This document shows, one piece after another, positions 55,530 to 64,000 of a stretch of 64,000 nucleotides of DNA. Origin of the DNA: an uncultured Rhizobiaceae group bacterium (GTDB taxonomy: Bacteria > Pseudomonadota > Alphaproteobacteria > Rhizobiales > Rhizobiaceae); assembly GCA_938044775.1 (NCBI GenBank), contig CALIOE010000009.1, forward strand, positions 43,555 through 107,554, written 5' to 3'. The first letter of the stretch is position 1; the number at the start of each line of letters is the position of its first letter. The notes under the pieces were generated by a model. The model did no database searches. It was not told the DNA's origin and saw only the letters and a program-made list of their open reading frames with translations. Made by a program: the position numbers and the translations under genes.

Positions 55530-56487
55530 TCCCGCCTACACGCCCGAGGAAACCAGCGCAGAGCTTGTGTTCTCCGGAGGTCGACTGGACAGGCTCTCGG
55601 AAGACCGCAGCGAAGACTGCGTGGCGGAGGCACTGACCGACCCGGCCACTCGCATTTTGGGGTTCGCCCGGGGTCGTGTCTTTATCAGATTTGAAGGTGA
55701 CGAGGCACGTTGTCTGTTCGAGGCGGTTGAACTTGATACATTTGGACCTCAAATGGACAAAGCCGTCATGCTGGGATTTGACAATGGTGCGCCGCGGCTC
55801 GCAGTTCCTCTGTCGATCAACCCCGATGATGAGGGTTTTGAATTGCCCGAACCGTTCAAGGCCATCGACTACCGCTCAATCGCGCGACAGGGTCTGTTGC
55901 AACATGACGCATTCGGCAATGTCGCCTATGGCGGTGCACTGTTGGCCTGGCACGCGACCAACCGCTTCTGTGCCAGATGTGGCTCCCCGTCCGAAATCCG
56001 GGCAGGCGGCGCCAAACGTCAATGCACGTCATGTGAAAAGGAACACTTCCCGCGTACCGACCCGGTGGTCATCATGCTGACAATCCATGGCGACAAGTGC
56101 CTGCTGGGCAGATCGCACCATTTCCCACCGGGCATGTATTCGGCCCTGGCAGGCTTTGTTGAAGCGGGTGAAACAATGGAATCCGCAGTGCGCCGTGAGA
56201 CATTTGAAGAAAGCGGCATTCGCGTTGGCAAGGTGACCTACCATGCAACCCAACCATGGCCATTCCCGCACACCCTGATGATTGGCTGCTACGGAGAGGC
56301 GCTTGAGACTGATATCGTGAAAGACGAGAGCGAGTTGGACGACTGCCGCTGGTTCAGCCGTGACGAAGTTCTGGCCATTTTGAAGGGCGACGGGCCAAAA
56401 AACTCTGACGGTGAACCGGAATTCTTCATGCCACCTCCGATGGCCATCGCAAACCGTCTGGTAACCGACTGGGCCCGGCGTCAGTAG
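55510..56487 (+). CDS. nudC: NAD(+) diphosphatase NudC
   Basis: A 325-residue Nudix enzyme that cleaves NAD(H) and can remove NAD caps from RNA. A zinc ribbon CARCGSP...CTSCEKEHFPRTDP is followed by the Nudix box GFVEAGETMESAVRRETFEESGI. The family QPWPFP motif (TQPWPFPHTLMIG) is present. The start is GTG 55510, inside the HIT gene. Its end overlaps the convergent dehydrogenase gene by 7 bases. Confidence 0.93.
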   Translation: MYRSFLDPAYTPEETSAELVFSGGRLDRLSEDRSEDCVAEALTDPATRILGFARGRVFIRFEGDEARCLFEAVELDTFGPQMDKAVMLGFDNGAPRLAVPLSINPDDEGFELPEPFKAIDYRSIARQGLLQHDAFGNVAYGGALLAWHATNRFCARCGSPSEIRAGGAKRQCTSCEKEHFPRTDPVVIMLTIHGDKCLLGRSHHFPPGMYSALAGFVEAGETMESAVRRETFEESGIRVGKVTYHATQPWPFPHTLMIGCYGEALETDIVKDESELDDCRWFSRDEVLAILKGDGPKNSDGEPEFFMPPPMAIANRLVTDWARRQ

Positions 56488-57434
56488 CCGCGCGAAAGGT
56501 CGACGATATTCTCCAGCGACCCGTCGGCTTCAAACTGCTCGATCTGCCGTTTCACATAGGTCACAAGGGCATCTGCATTGCTGACAGCCGCTGCGTGAGG
56601 TGTGATCACGACATTATTGAAATTCCATAGCCTGCTGTCTGCGGGCAGCGGTTCCTGTTGGAACACATCCAGTGATGCGCCACGCAGTGTGCCGTCTTCC
56701 AGAGCCGCCACAATATCGTCTTCGATCTGGCTGCCGCCGCGGCCGGCATTGATCAGGACTGGTGCTCCGAAGGGCCCGTTTCTGGCCAGCCTGGAAAACA
56801 GACCACTGTTCAGCAAGCCGCGTGTCTCCGCTGTGTAGGGCAACAGGCAAACCAGAATATCTGTTTGCGCCAGAAAATCATCCAGACCGCTGCCATCAAA
56901 TGAAGCCACGCCATCCATCGCTCGGCCGCTGCGCGACCATCCATTGACCTGAAAGCCCAGAGCCAACAGTCCCCGCGCGCAGGCTTGCCCGAGATGTCCG
57001 AAACCGAGAATGCCGACCCGGAACGCATGCGCCGCCGGTTGTTCCAGCTCTTTCCACTGTCGCTTACGCTGAAACCCGTCATAGTGTCGTTGCTGTCTCA
57101 CGTGCATCAGACACTGAAGCACAACATACTCGACCATGCGGCCCGTCAGATCCGGATCGACAAAACGAACGACCGGCAGATCTGGAAGACCGGTATCGTG
57201 GAACAGGTGGTCCACTCCAGCGCCAAGGGAAAAAATCACCTTGAGCCCGGGAACAGATGCCAGCATGCCCGGCGCCGGCTGCCATACAACGGCGTATTCA
57301 ACATCGGTGGTGTCGGGATCAGCCTCTTCCTTGGCATCGACAATGGATCGATCCGGGAAGTATTGCTCGAAAACCTGCCGTTTTCCTTCCGCCTCGAAGG
57401 ACAAATACAGCAAAATGCCTGCTTTCTTACTCAT
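56481..57434 (-). CDS. ghrA: Glyoxylate/hydroxypyruvate reductase A (GhrA-like)
   Basis: A 317-residue D-2-hydroxyacid dehydrogenase of the GhrA branch. The dinucleotide site GILGFGHLGQACARGLLALG lies mid-protein. NAGRGGSQIEDDIV supplies the catalytic Arg, and ITPHAAAVSNADA the His. It reduces glyoxylate or hydroxypyruvate. Its ATG overlaps the stop of the Nudix gene by 4 bases (ATGA), placing it at the end of the yej operon. A second, unlike dehydrogenase lies at 5392-6393. Confidence 0.85.
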   Translation of the reverse strand: MSKKAGILLYLSFEAEGKRQVFEQYFPDRSIVDAKEEADPDTTDVEYAVVWQPAPGMLASVPGLKVIFSLGAGVDHLFHDTGLPDLPVVRFVDPDLTGRMVEYVVLQCLMHVRQQRHYDGFQRKRQWKELEQPAAHAFRVGILGFGHLGQACARGLLALGFQVNGWSRSGRAMDGVASFDGSGLDDFLAQTDILVCLLPYTAETRGLLNSGLFSRLARNGPFGAPVLINAGRGGSQIEDDIVAALEDGTLRGASLDVFQQEPLPADSRLWNFNNVVITPHAAAVSNADALVTYVKRQIEQFEADGSLENIVDLSRGY

Positions 57435-58030
57435 GTCAGTCGCCTTTGGTGCCGCGCGAACCAAAATATCCCAAGCTGCGCGATGCCATTGGTGATGCGG
57501 CCATCGTCTATTGCATCCAATGCTTCATCCAGTGTCAGGGTGAAGGGAAAGGTCTCTTCCGTTTCACTTTCCAAACCGGCGACTTTTGCCAGATTGCTGG
57601 CGTCGACTTCAGCATAGAACAAATGAATAACCTCATTTGAAAGACCGGGCGTGGTGAGAAAATCGCATAACTTCTCCAGCTTCAGAGGTTTCAGCCCGAC
57701 TTCTTCTTCAAGCTCGCGCTCGGCGGTGGATAAAGCTGTCTCTCCGGGATCGATCAACCCGGCTGCGATTTCGGCGCAAAAACCGCGGCCTGTTCCCATC
57801 TGCGCGCCGAGCCGAAACTGCCGGATCATGACCAGGCGTTCCAGCCTGGGATCATAGGCAACGACCGCAACTGCCGGTGCCCCGACAACAATCTCGCGGC
57901 GCGCCTCGGTGCCAGATACGGTTTCCCGATAGCGGTAGGTCCGAACCTTACGAAAGCCTTCGAACTCGTTTCTCTCCTCGAGTATTTCCACGTCCAGGGA
58001 GACATCATCAATACAGGTTTGCAACGGCAT
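57431..58030 (-). CDS. Nudix hydrolase, ADP-ribose pyrophosphatase type
   Basis: A 199-residue Nudix protein of the ADPR-pyrophosphatase group. The Nudix box is GLIDPGETALSTAERELEEEVGL, intact. FCAEIAAGLI before it and LCDFLTTPGLSNEVIHLFYAE after it are family blocks. It probably cleaves ADP-ribose or nucleoside-diphosphate sugars. Its ATG at 58030 shares one base with the yejF stop (TGATG), so it is translated with the transporter. Confidence 0.88.
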   Translation of the reverse strand: MPLQTCIDDVSLDVEILEERNEFEGFRKVRTYRYRETVSGTEARREIVVGAPAVAVVAYDPRLERLVMIRQFRLGAQMGTGRGFCAEIAAGLIDPGETALSTAERELEEEVGLKPLKLEKLCDFLTTPGLSNEVIHLFYAEVDASNLAKVAGLESETEETFPFTLTLDEALDAIDDGRITNGIAQLGIFWFARHQRRLT

Positions 58031-59658
58031 CACTGACTGACAACTCCGGCGGGAGCGGCTTCGAGATCGAACGCAGCGGCCATGAGTGCCTTCGTATAGT
58101 CGGTCTGAGGGTCATCGAATATCTGCTTCGACGCACCCTGCTCAACCACCTTGCCAAGGCGCATGACGATCACTTCATTGGCCAGGGCCCGGACCACTTT
58201 GAGGTCGTGGCTAATAAAGAGATATGCGAGATTGCGTTCTTCCTGCAGCCGCAACAGAAGCTCGACGACCTGCGCCTGCACGCTCATGTCCAGCGCAGAG
58301 GTCGGTTCGTCCAACATGACAAATTTGGGCTCCAGGACCATGGCACGGGCAATGGCCATGCGCTGGCGCTGGCCGCCGGAAAACTCGTGCGGGTATCGAT
58401 GTCGAGTCGCGGGATCAAGACCCACTTCGGCAAGAACGCCGGAAACGATATCGTCTTTCTCCGCTGCCGCCAAATGCGGCTTGTGGATGCCCAACCCTTC
58501 GGCGATGATTTCTGCAACAGACATGCGTGGTGAGAGCGATCCGTAGGGGTCCTGAAAAACGATTTGCACTTCGCTGCGCAGAGGCTTCATCTGCTTGAAC
58601 GAATAGGCGTTGATGTCGCGCCCGACAAAACTGATGCTGCCCTGTGACGAGATCATCCTGGTCAGTGCCAGGCCAAGCGTGGTCTTTCCGGAACCGGATT
58701 CACCGACCACCCCAATCGTCTGACCTTCGCGAAGAGTCAGGTCGATACCATCAACTGCTTTAACATGGTCCACCGTCTTGCGCATGAAGCCTGCCTTGAT
58801 CGGGAACCAGACCTTGATGCCCTCGCCCTGCAAGATGACAGGAGCGTTATTGTCTGCATCCGGCGGATTTCCTCTCGGTTCCGCCGCAAGCAGGTGTTTG
58901 GTGTACGCGTGCTGAGGATTGTTGAATATCTCCGTGGTCGCTCCGTGCTCAACAATTTCGCCATTTGTCATGACGCAGACCCGGTCAGCGAATTTGCGAA
59001 CGATTCCCAGATCGTGGGTAATGAACAGCATGGAAAGACCGCGGTCGCGCTTCAGATTGTTAAGCAACTCAAGAATTTGTGCCTGAACGGTCACGTCCAG
59101 CGCCGTTGTCGGTTCGTCGGCAATAAGCAGTTTGGGTTCATTGGCGAGCGCCATGGCAATCATGACGCGCTGCCGCTGTCCGCCGGACAATTGATGGGGA
59201 TAGGCGTTAAGTCGTTTCTCCGGGTCACGAATGCCCACCTGATTCATGAGTTCGAGCGTTCGATCGCGTGCCTGACCTTCACTCATTCCCTTATGCAGAC
59301 CAAGCACTTCACCAATTTGCCGTTCAATCGTGTGGAGCGGGTTGAGCGACGTCATCGGCTCCTGAAAGATCATGGTGATGTCATCGCCGCGCACGCGTCG
59401 CAGGTCACGCTCAGCGGCGTTCATGAGATCGTTGCCCTCGAACAGGACCTTGCCGGAAGGATGACTGGCCGTCGGATAGGGCAGCAGTTTCAGGATCGAA
59501 AGGGCGGACACGGATTTTCCCGACCCTGATTCACCGACCAGCGCGACGGTCTCTCCTGCACGAATATCGAACGAGACATTGTTGACGGCCGTCGAAGTCT
59601 CGCCGGATACGGTGAACGCAACAGAGAGGTCCTGAACGGATAGGAGAGGCTGGTTCAA
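58030..59658 (-). CDS. yejF: Peptide/microcin C ABC transporter ATP-binding protein YejF
   Basis: A 542-residue double ATPase for oligopeptide uptake. Each half has Walker A (GESGSGKSV and GESGSGKTT), signature (LSGGQRQR and FSGGQRQR) and Walker B (LLIADEPTTALD and FVMLDEPTSALD). The preferred start is TTG 59658 with GAGG 8 bases upstream, just after the yejE stop; the earlier TTG at 59718 would overlap yejE heavily. It belongs to a leftward yejABEF cluster. Confidence 0.93.
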   Translation of the reverse strand: MNQPLLSVQDLSVAFTVSGETSTAVNNVSFDIRAGETVALVGESGSGKSVSALSILKLLPYPTASHPSGKVLFEGNDLMNAAERDLRRVRGDDITMIFQEPMTSLNPLHTIERQIGEVLGLHKGMSEGQARDRTLELMNQVGIRDPEKRLNAYPHQLSGGQRQRVMIAMALANEPKLLIADEPTTALDVTVQAQILELLNNLKRDRGLSMLFITHDLGIVRKFADRVCVMTNGEIVEHGATTEIFNNPQHAYTKHLLAAEPRGNPPDADNNAPVILQGEGIKVWFPIKAGFMRKTVDHVKAVDGIDLTLREGQTIGVVGESGSGKTTLGLALTRMISSQGSISFVGRDINAYSFKQMKPLRSEVQIVFQDPYGSLSPRMSVAEIIAEGLGIHKPHLAAAEKDDIVSGVLAEVGLDPATRHRYPHEFSGGQRQRMAIARAMVLEPKFVMLDEPTSALDMSVQAQVVELLLRLQEERNLAYLFISHDLKVVRALANEVIVMRLGKVVEQGASKQIFDDPQTDYTKALMAAAFDLEAAPAGVVSQ

Positions 59659-59668
59659 TTCGGCAACC

Positions 59669-60823
59669 TCACTTGAATGTCTTGCGTGGGTCAAAGGCGT
59701 CGCGTGTCGCCTCGCCAATGAAAATCAGCAGCGAAAGCATGATCGAGATGACGGCGAATCCGGTCAGCCCGAGCCAAGGCGATTGAAGGTTGTTTTTGCC
59801 CTGTTGCATCATCTCACCCAGCGACGGAGATCCCGGCGGCAGTCCAAACCCCAGGAAGTCCAGCGCGGTCAGCGCGCCAATGGAACCAGAAAGTATGAAG
59901 GGCAGGAAGGTGAGTGTTGCGACCATGGCGTTGGGCAAAAGATGCCGGAACATGATGGTGCTGTTGCCGACACCCAGGGCACGCGCCGCATTAACATATT
60001 CAAAGTTGCGGGCGCGCAGAAACTCTGCTCGTACGACGCCTACAAAACCGGTCCAGGAAAACATCAACATGATTCCCAGCAGGATCCAGAACCCTGGCGG
60101 CAGGACAGACGCGATGATGATCAAAAGAAACAGCAGCGGGATTGAAGTCCAGATTTCGATGAAGCGCTGAAACAACAAATCGACCCAACCGCCATAATAG
60201 CCCTGAACGGCTCCGGACGCGACGCCAATGATAGCCGACAGCAGAGTAAGGGTCAGGCCAAACAGAACCGAAATACGGAAACCGTAAATCATGCGCGCGA
60301 CCACGTCGCGCGCCTGATCATCCGTGCCAAGCCAGTTGAAATTGCCCCACGTGCACAATGGATCCTGAGAGCCCTGGGAGTATTTCTTGCACGCTTCTTC
60401 CCTGTCGAGCATCCAGGTCGGGGGCGAAGGTGCGGGTCGGGGCACGTCCACATTTGTGGTCCGGTAAGAGTAGCGTATTGGCGGCCAAAGCATCCAGCCG
60501 TTGGCTTCAATTTCTTCGATATTGACCGGATCACGGTAGTCGGTAACCGGCAGGAATCCCCCGAATTTCTCCTCCGGATAGTCAACCCAGACGGTAGGCA
60601 GAAGTTCACCCTTGTAGGAAACAAGGATTGGCCGGTCATTGGCGATGAACTCGGCAAACAGCGAAAGCACAAACAGGATCATGAAGATCCAGAGCGACCA
60701 GTAGCCGCGACGGTTGGCTTTGAAATTTGCCCAACGGCGCGCGTTTATCGGCGACAGGGAAAGGCGGCGCGGTTTGGGCGCTGCTTCCTTGACCACCAGA
60801 TCATCCGGATGCGCGATCGTCAT
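59669..60823 (-). CDS. yejE: Peptide/microcin C ABC transporter permease YejE
   Basis: A 384-residue permease with six helices. The N-terminal helix (WSLWIFMILFVLSLFAEFIA) is followed by a long periplasmic loop typical of YejE (WGNFNWLGTDDQARDVVARMIYGFRIS). The EAA loop NAARALGVGNSTIMFRHLLPNA contacts YejF. The ATG at 60823 shares one base with the yejB stop (TGATG); the GTG at 60826 is less likely. Confidence 0.93.
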   Translation of the reverse strand: MTIAHPDDLVVKEAAPKPRRLSLSPINARRWANFKANRRGYWSLWIFMILFVLSLFAEFIANDRPILVSYKGELLPTVWVDYPEEKFGGFLPVTDYRDPVNIEEIEANGWMLWPPIRYSYRTTNVDVPRPAPSPPTWMLDREEACKKYSQGSQDPLCTWGNFNWLGTDDQARDVVARMIYGFRISVLFGLTLTLLSAIIGVASGAVQGYYGGWVDLLFQRFIEIWTSIPLLFLLIIIASVLPPGFWILLGIMLMFSWTGFVGVVRAEFLRARNFEYVNAARALGVGNSTIMFRHLLPNAMVATLTFLPFILSGSIGALTALDFLGFGLPPGSPSLGEMMQQGKNNLQSPWLGLTGFAVISIMLSLLIFIGEATRDAFDPRKTFK

Positions 60824-61941
60824 CACACATCCCTCGTTTCGAAATCGATCCGCGGGTCGATCAAAGTGTACATCAGGTCAGAAAGGAGCGAGACCAAAAG
60901 CCCCATCAGCGAGAAAATATAAAGCGTGGCAAATACAACAGGGTAGTCGCGGCTTAGGGTTGACGTGTAGGCCAGCAGCCCAAGGCCATCTAGCGAGAAA
61001 ATCGCCTCGATGAGAAGCGAACCGGTAAAAAATGCCGAAATGAATGCGCCGGGAAATCCAGCAATGACGATCAACATCGCATTGCGAAATACATGACCGT
61101 AGAGCACCTGACGGTCATTCAGCCCCTTGGCCTTTGCCGTGACTACATATTGCTTCTTGATCTCATCCAGGAAGGAATTCTTGGTGAGCAGTGTTGTCGT
61201 GGCGAAAGAAGCCAGCACAAGTGCAATCAGGGGCAGAGTCAAATGCCAGAAATAGTCTGCTATTTTGGTGTACCAGGGGAGTGAATCGAAGTTCTCCGAG
61301 ACCAGCCCACGCAGCGGAAAGATATCCCAAAACGATCCCCCGGCGAACAGAACGATCAGCAATATGGCAAACAAAAACCCGGGAATCGCGTAGGCGACGA
61401 TAATCACCCCGCTGGTCCAGACGTCGAAAGTGGAACCGTCGGAGACAGCCTTCTTGATCCCCAGAGGAATTGAGATGCCGTAGGAAATAAGGGTTATCCA
61501 GAGTCCCAGCGAGATGGAAACCGGCATCTTTTCAAGAATCAGATCAAAAACCGAGATCGAACGAAAATAGCTTTCCCCGAAGTCAAAGCGGGCATAATCC
61601 CAGATCAGCTTGAGAAAACGCTCATGAGCCGGCTTGTCAAAGCCGAATTGCTTTTCCAGTTTGGCAATGAACTCCGGATCAAGCCCTTGCGCACCGCGGT
61701 ACTTGGACGAACTTCCGCCGCCGCTGCCTGAAGCATTGGTCTGCGAATCGTTGCCGGCATTGAAATCACCACCGCCGCCGGAAATACGGTCGGTTGCCGA
61801 ACCGCCCTGCCCCGTCAGCTGGGCAATTACCTGCTCTACCGGCCCCCCCGGAGCAAACTGGATGACAGTGAAGGAAAGCAACATGATGCCGAGTATCGTC
61901 GGGATCATCAGCAACAGCCGTCGTGCGATATAGGCACCCAT
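60823..61941 (-). CDS. yejB: Peptide/microcin C ABC transporter permease YejB
   Basis: A 372-residue permease partner of YejE. It begins [23 protein letters not shown] and has the EAA-type loop [24 protein letters not shown]. Residues about 45-80 form a Gly/Ser-rich periplasmic stretch. It lies 66 bases after yejA; that gap contains a short GGCGG/CCGCC stem-loop without a T tract. Confidence 0.93.
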   Translation of the reverse strand: MGAYIARRLLLMIPTILGIMLLSFTVIQFAPGGPVEQVIAQLTGQGGSATDRISGGGGDFNAGNDSQTNASGSGGGSSSKYRGAQGLDPEFIAKLEKQFGFDKPAHERFLKLIWDYARFDFGESYFRSISVFDLILEKMPVSISLGLWITLISYGISIPLGIKKAVSDGSTFDVWTSGVIIVAYAIPGFLFAILLIVLFAGGSFWDIFPLRGLVSENFDSLPWYTKIADYFWHLTLPLIALVLASFATTTLLTKNSFLDEIKKQYVVTAKAKGLNDRQVLYGHVFRNAMLIVIAGFPGAFISAFFTGSLLIEAIFSLDGLGLLAYTSTLSRDYPVVFATLYIFSLMGLLVSLLSDLMYTLIDPRIDFETRDV

Positions 61942-62007
61942 ATGCTGTGTCTTTCTCCCTCACCCAGGCGGTTGTTCCGCCACTGGAGCCGATAATACCG
62001 ACCCCTG

Positions 62008-63903
62008 TTAGCCCTTGCCGATTGCTTCGGCCTTTTCCTTGTCAAACCACCACATCGCTTCGACCGGGAAGGCAAAGTCCGGCTTTGGTTCCGGATAGCC
62101 GTACATGTCCCAATGGGCGACGCGGTGATTCGCCGAATGCCAATTTGGAATCCAGCTATGCGTCGAACGCAAGACCCTGTCGAGAGCACGTAAGACAAAC
62201 CCCAGTTCTTCCCGGGATCCGGCAGCATCTATCTGGCCGATTAATGTGTCCACAGCGGGGTCGGCAACGCCGGCCAGATTCATGCTTCCGTCCGTTTTTG
62301 CGGTTTCTGAACTGAACAGATTTCGCACGCTTTCGAAAGTCGGCAGCGAATCGTAACCCCGTGCAATGCCAAGCAAATCGAAATCGAAGGTTTCCATGCG
62401 CAGCTGAAACTGAGCCGGATCGACCAGCCGGATGCTGGCATCCACACCCACGGCCTTCAGGTTCGAAACGAACTTACCCAGTATCCGTTCGAATGTCGGC
62501 GATCGAATGAGGAATTCCAGCGTAAATGGCTCGCCGTCTTTATTCACCAGTTGACGCCCCTGGCGCACCCAACCCGCTTCCATCAACAACTTTGTGGCCT
62601 GGCGCAGCATGGTCCGGTCACGGCCGGAACCGTTGGAAACCGGCTGCATGACAGCCTCGCCAAAGGCGCTCTGCGGCAAACTGGCACGCAATGGATCCAG
62701 CAAGGCAAGCTCTTCCGCTGACGGCATGCCCGCTGCTTCAAACTCTGAGTTCTCGAAATAGGACTGGTTGCGCGCATAGGCACCGTAGAAAAGGTTCTCG
62801 TTTGTCCATTCGAAGTCAAAACACAGGCCGATCGCCTGTCGGGTTCGAACATCGGCAAATTTGGCACGCCGCAGATTCACCGCCCATCCCTGCACCAACG
62901 GATTTTTGTCGGCCGGGAACAATCGCTTTTTGACCTTGCCTTCGAGCACTGCCGGGAAATCATACTCGGTCTCCCAGACCTTCGAGGTAAACTCCTGGCG
63001 ATAGGTGATCTGGCCTTTCTTGAAGGCTTCAAAGCCGGCCTGACGCTCACGGAAAAATTCCAGCCGCAGGACATCGAAATTATACAGGCCCTTGGCGAAG
63101 GGCATGTCTTTGCCCCAGTAATCATCAACGCGCTCGAGCTCGACAAATGCACCGGCCCTGAAACGACCGACTTTGTACGGGCCCGACCCAAGCGGCGGCG
63201 TCAGGGCAGACTGCGTGAAATCGTTCACCCCGTAAAACGCCTTCGACACTATCGGCATGGCAACGACAGAAAGGATCACCCGATCAGATTGCTTACCATC
63301 AAAGACAAGTTCAACCGTTCGCTCGTCCAGTGCTCTTGCTTCGCTGAAATGCAACAGCGTCAGAGCGAGGTCAGGATGCCCATCCTTTTTGAAAGTATTG
63401 TAGGTGAAAGCAACATCTTCGGCCGTGAGAGGCGTACCGTCGTGCCAGCGGGGTTCGGGCCTCAGTTTGAAAGTGTAGGTGTTGCGGTCTTCGGAAATCG
63501 TAACCGTTTCCGCCAGCCGGCCATAACACGAAGCCGGCTCATCAATCGGGCCTATGCTGGCAGGACCGGATGTCACCATTAACGCATCAAAGCAATGTTC
63601 CATGCGCGGCGGTGCGTTGCCCTTCAGCACAAATGAATTCAGCGTGTCGAAAGTTTGCGGGTTCTGGTTGTAAAACCAGTAACTCATTGAGAAATTGAAC
63701 TTCCCCCCCTTGGACGCATCCACGTTCACGTAGTCGAAATGCGGGTAGTCCGGTCCGTATTTGAGATCGCCGAAGGCGGAAATACCGTGCAACGGCTTAC
63801 CGGTCGGATTTCCGGCGAGCGAGATTCCGGGCCACTGGGACAAAGGGCCGGCGAGAAAGACCGCGCCCGATAATTTGCCAAACTGACGCCGGTTCAACCT
63901 CAT
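62008..63903 (-). CDS. yejA: Extracellular peptide-binding protein YejA (Tat-type signal)
   Basis: A 631-residue family 5 solute-binding protein that delivers peptides to YejBEF. The N-terminus RLNRRQFGKLSGAVFLAG has a twin-arginine motif, so export is probably by Tat. Family blocks are HGISAFGDLKYGPDYPHFDYVN, LRPEPRWHDGTPLTAEDVAFT and GSGPYKVGRF. It is downstream of another binding-protein gene (ending at 63912), with the start codon 8 bases after that stop. Confidence 0.92.
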   Translation of the reverse strand: MRLNRRQFGKLSGAVFLAGPLSQWPGISLAGNPTGKPLHGISAFGDLKYGPDYPHFDYVNVDASKGGKFNFSMSYWFYNQNPQTFDTLNSFVLKGNAPPRMEHCFDALMVTSGPASIGPIDEPASCYGRLAETVTISEDRNTYTFKLRPEPRWHDGTPLTAEDVAFTYNTFKKDGHPDLALTLLHFSEARALDERTVELVFDGKQSDRVILSVVAMPIVSKAFYGVNDFTQSALTPPLGSGPYKVGRFRAGAFVELERVDDYWGKDMPFAKGLYNFDVLRLEFFRERQAGFEAFKKGQITYRQEFTSKVWETEYDFPAVLEGKVKKRLFPADKNPLVQGWAVNLRRAKFADVRTRQAIGLCFDFEWTNENLFYGAYARNQSYFENSEFEAAGMPSAEELALLDPLRASLPQSAFGEAVMQPVSNGSGRDRTMLRQATKLLMEAGWVRQGRQLVNKDGEPFTLEFLIRSPTFERILGKFVSNLKAVGVDASIRLVDPAQFQLRMETFDFDLLGIARGYDSLPTFESVRNLFSSETAKTDGSMNLAGVADPAVDTLIGQIDAAGSREELGFVLRALDRVLRSTHSWIPNWHSANHRVAHWDMYGYPEPKPDFAFPVEAMWWFDKEKAEAIGKG

Positions 63904-63911
63904 GAAGTGTC

Positions 63912-64000
63912 CTAGCGGTACTTCTTGATCAGTGCAGCTTCCTTTTCAGGATCAATCCACCAACTGTCGGGATCGATGCCGGCATAGGTGGGCTGCGGAC
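63912..64000 (-). CDS. C-terminal end of a second YejA-like binding protein (cut by window edge)
   Basis: The last 89 bases read on the minus strand give a frame ending DPDSWWIDPEKEAALIKKYR and stop (TAG, 63914-63912). The ending WW.D.EK..A resembles the C-terminus of the adjacent YejA (AMWWFDKEKAEAIGKG), so this is most likely a paralogous solute-binding protein. Only 28 codons are visible. Confidence 0.65.
   Translation of the reverse strand, partial: PQPTYAGIDPDSWWIDPEKEAALIKKYR

Noticed and set aside
61960..61985. Stem-loop GGCGG/CCGCC between yejA and yejB as a terminator
   Set aside because: No T tract on the minus strand, and the genes are otherwise arranged as one operon.

Overview
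The window looks like chromosomal DNA of an alphaproteobacterium of the order Hyphomicrobiales (Rhizobiales). It is compact, moderately GC-rich, and almost entirely housekeeping in content. The evidence for this placement is the Irr-fabA-fabB-fabI block, a GcrA cell-cycle regulator with clustered GANTC sites beside it, a short SRP RNA upstream of dnaX, the DnaX type that lacks zinc-finger cysteines, CtrA-like TTAA motifs, and an MnmC activity split over two genes. The genus cannot be decided from sequence alone. There is no insertion sequence, prophage, tRNA, rRNA or CRISPR array that I can support.

Layout. 1-1.6 kb: N-terminal part of a secreted RTX/beta-helix protein, cut by the left edge. 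1.7-6.4 kb: ubiE-ubiB-coaBC (ubiquinone and CoA) and a 2-hydroxyacid dehydrogenase. 6.5-10.5 kb: SH3-like periplasmic protein, Irr, and fabA-fabB-fabI (unsaturated fatty-acid synthesis). 10.5-17.4 kb: retropepsin-like protease, then the leftward groups deoB-add-upp-SDR (nucleoside salvage) and def-fmt-truA (translation). 17.4-25.2 kb: rmuC, CAP protein, nucleoside-binding BMP protein, glk, an ABC exporter, dapB and gpmA. 25.2-34.1 kb: acuI-like reductase, lspA, two RNA methyltransferases, CoxG-like protein, lapA-ihfB-sppA, mnmD plus an FAD oxidoreductase, and a nitronate monooxygenase. 34.3-40.5 kb: an anchored hypothetical protein, ppk2, and a FecR/poly-Asp protein followed by a CHASE2-PAS-GGDEF-EAL protein. 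40.5-44.8 kb: gcrA and argD-argF-hslO. 44.9-51.4 kb: RND efflux pair and trkH. 51.5-57.4 kb: apaG, a CDP-alcohol phosphatidyltransferase, ebfC-dnaX with the SRP RNA, HIT, nudC and ghrA. 57.4-64 kb: a tightly coupled leftward operon yejA-yejB-yejE-yejF-nudix-ghrA, with the end of a second yejA-like gene at the right edge.

Many genes are translationally coupled by ATGA or TGATG junctions: upp/SDR, fmt/truA, the two RNA methyltransferases, mnmD/oxidase, and yejB/E/F/nudix/ghrA. The most interesting material is (i) the FecR protein ending in 19 aspartates beside a CHASE2 c-di-GMP protein with a degenerate GGDEF and intact EAL motifs; (ii) the 490-bp gcrA-argD intergenic region, with four GANTC sites in 68 bp, a 52-bp imperfect palindrome, a strong promoter and an immediately following terminator-like hairpin; (iii) CtrA-like operators, one at the exact midpoint of a divergent promoter region; and (iv) the SRP RNA gene, which no protein-coding prediction would show.
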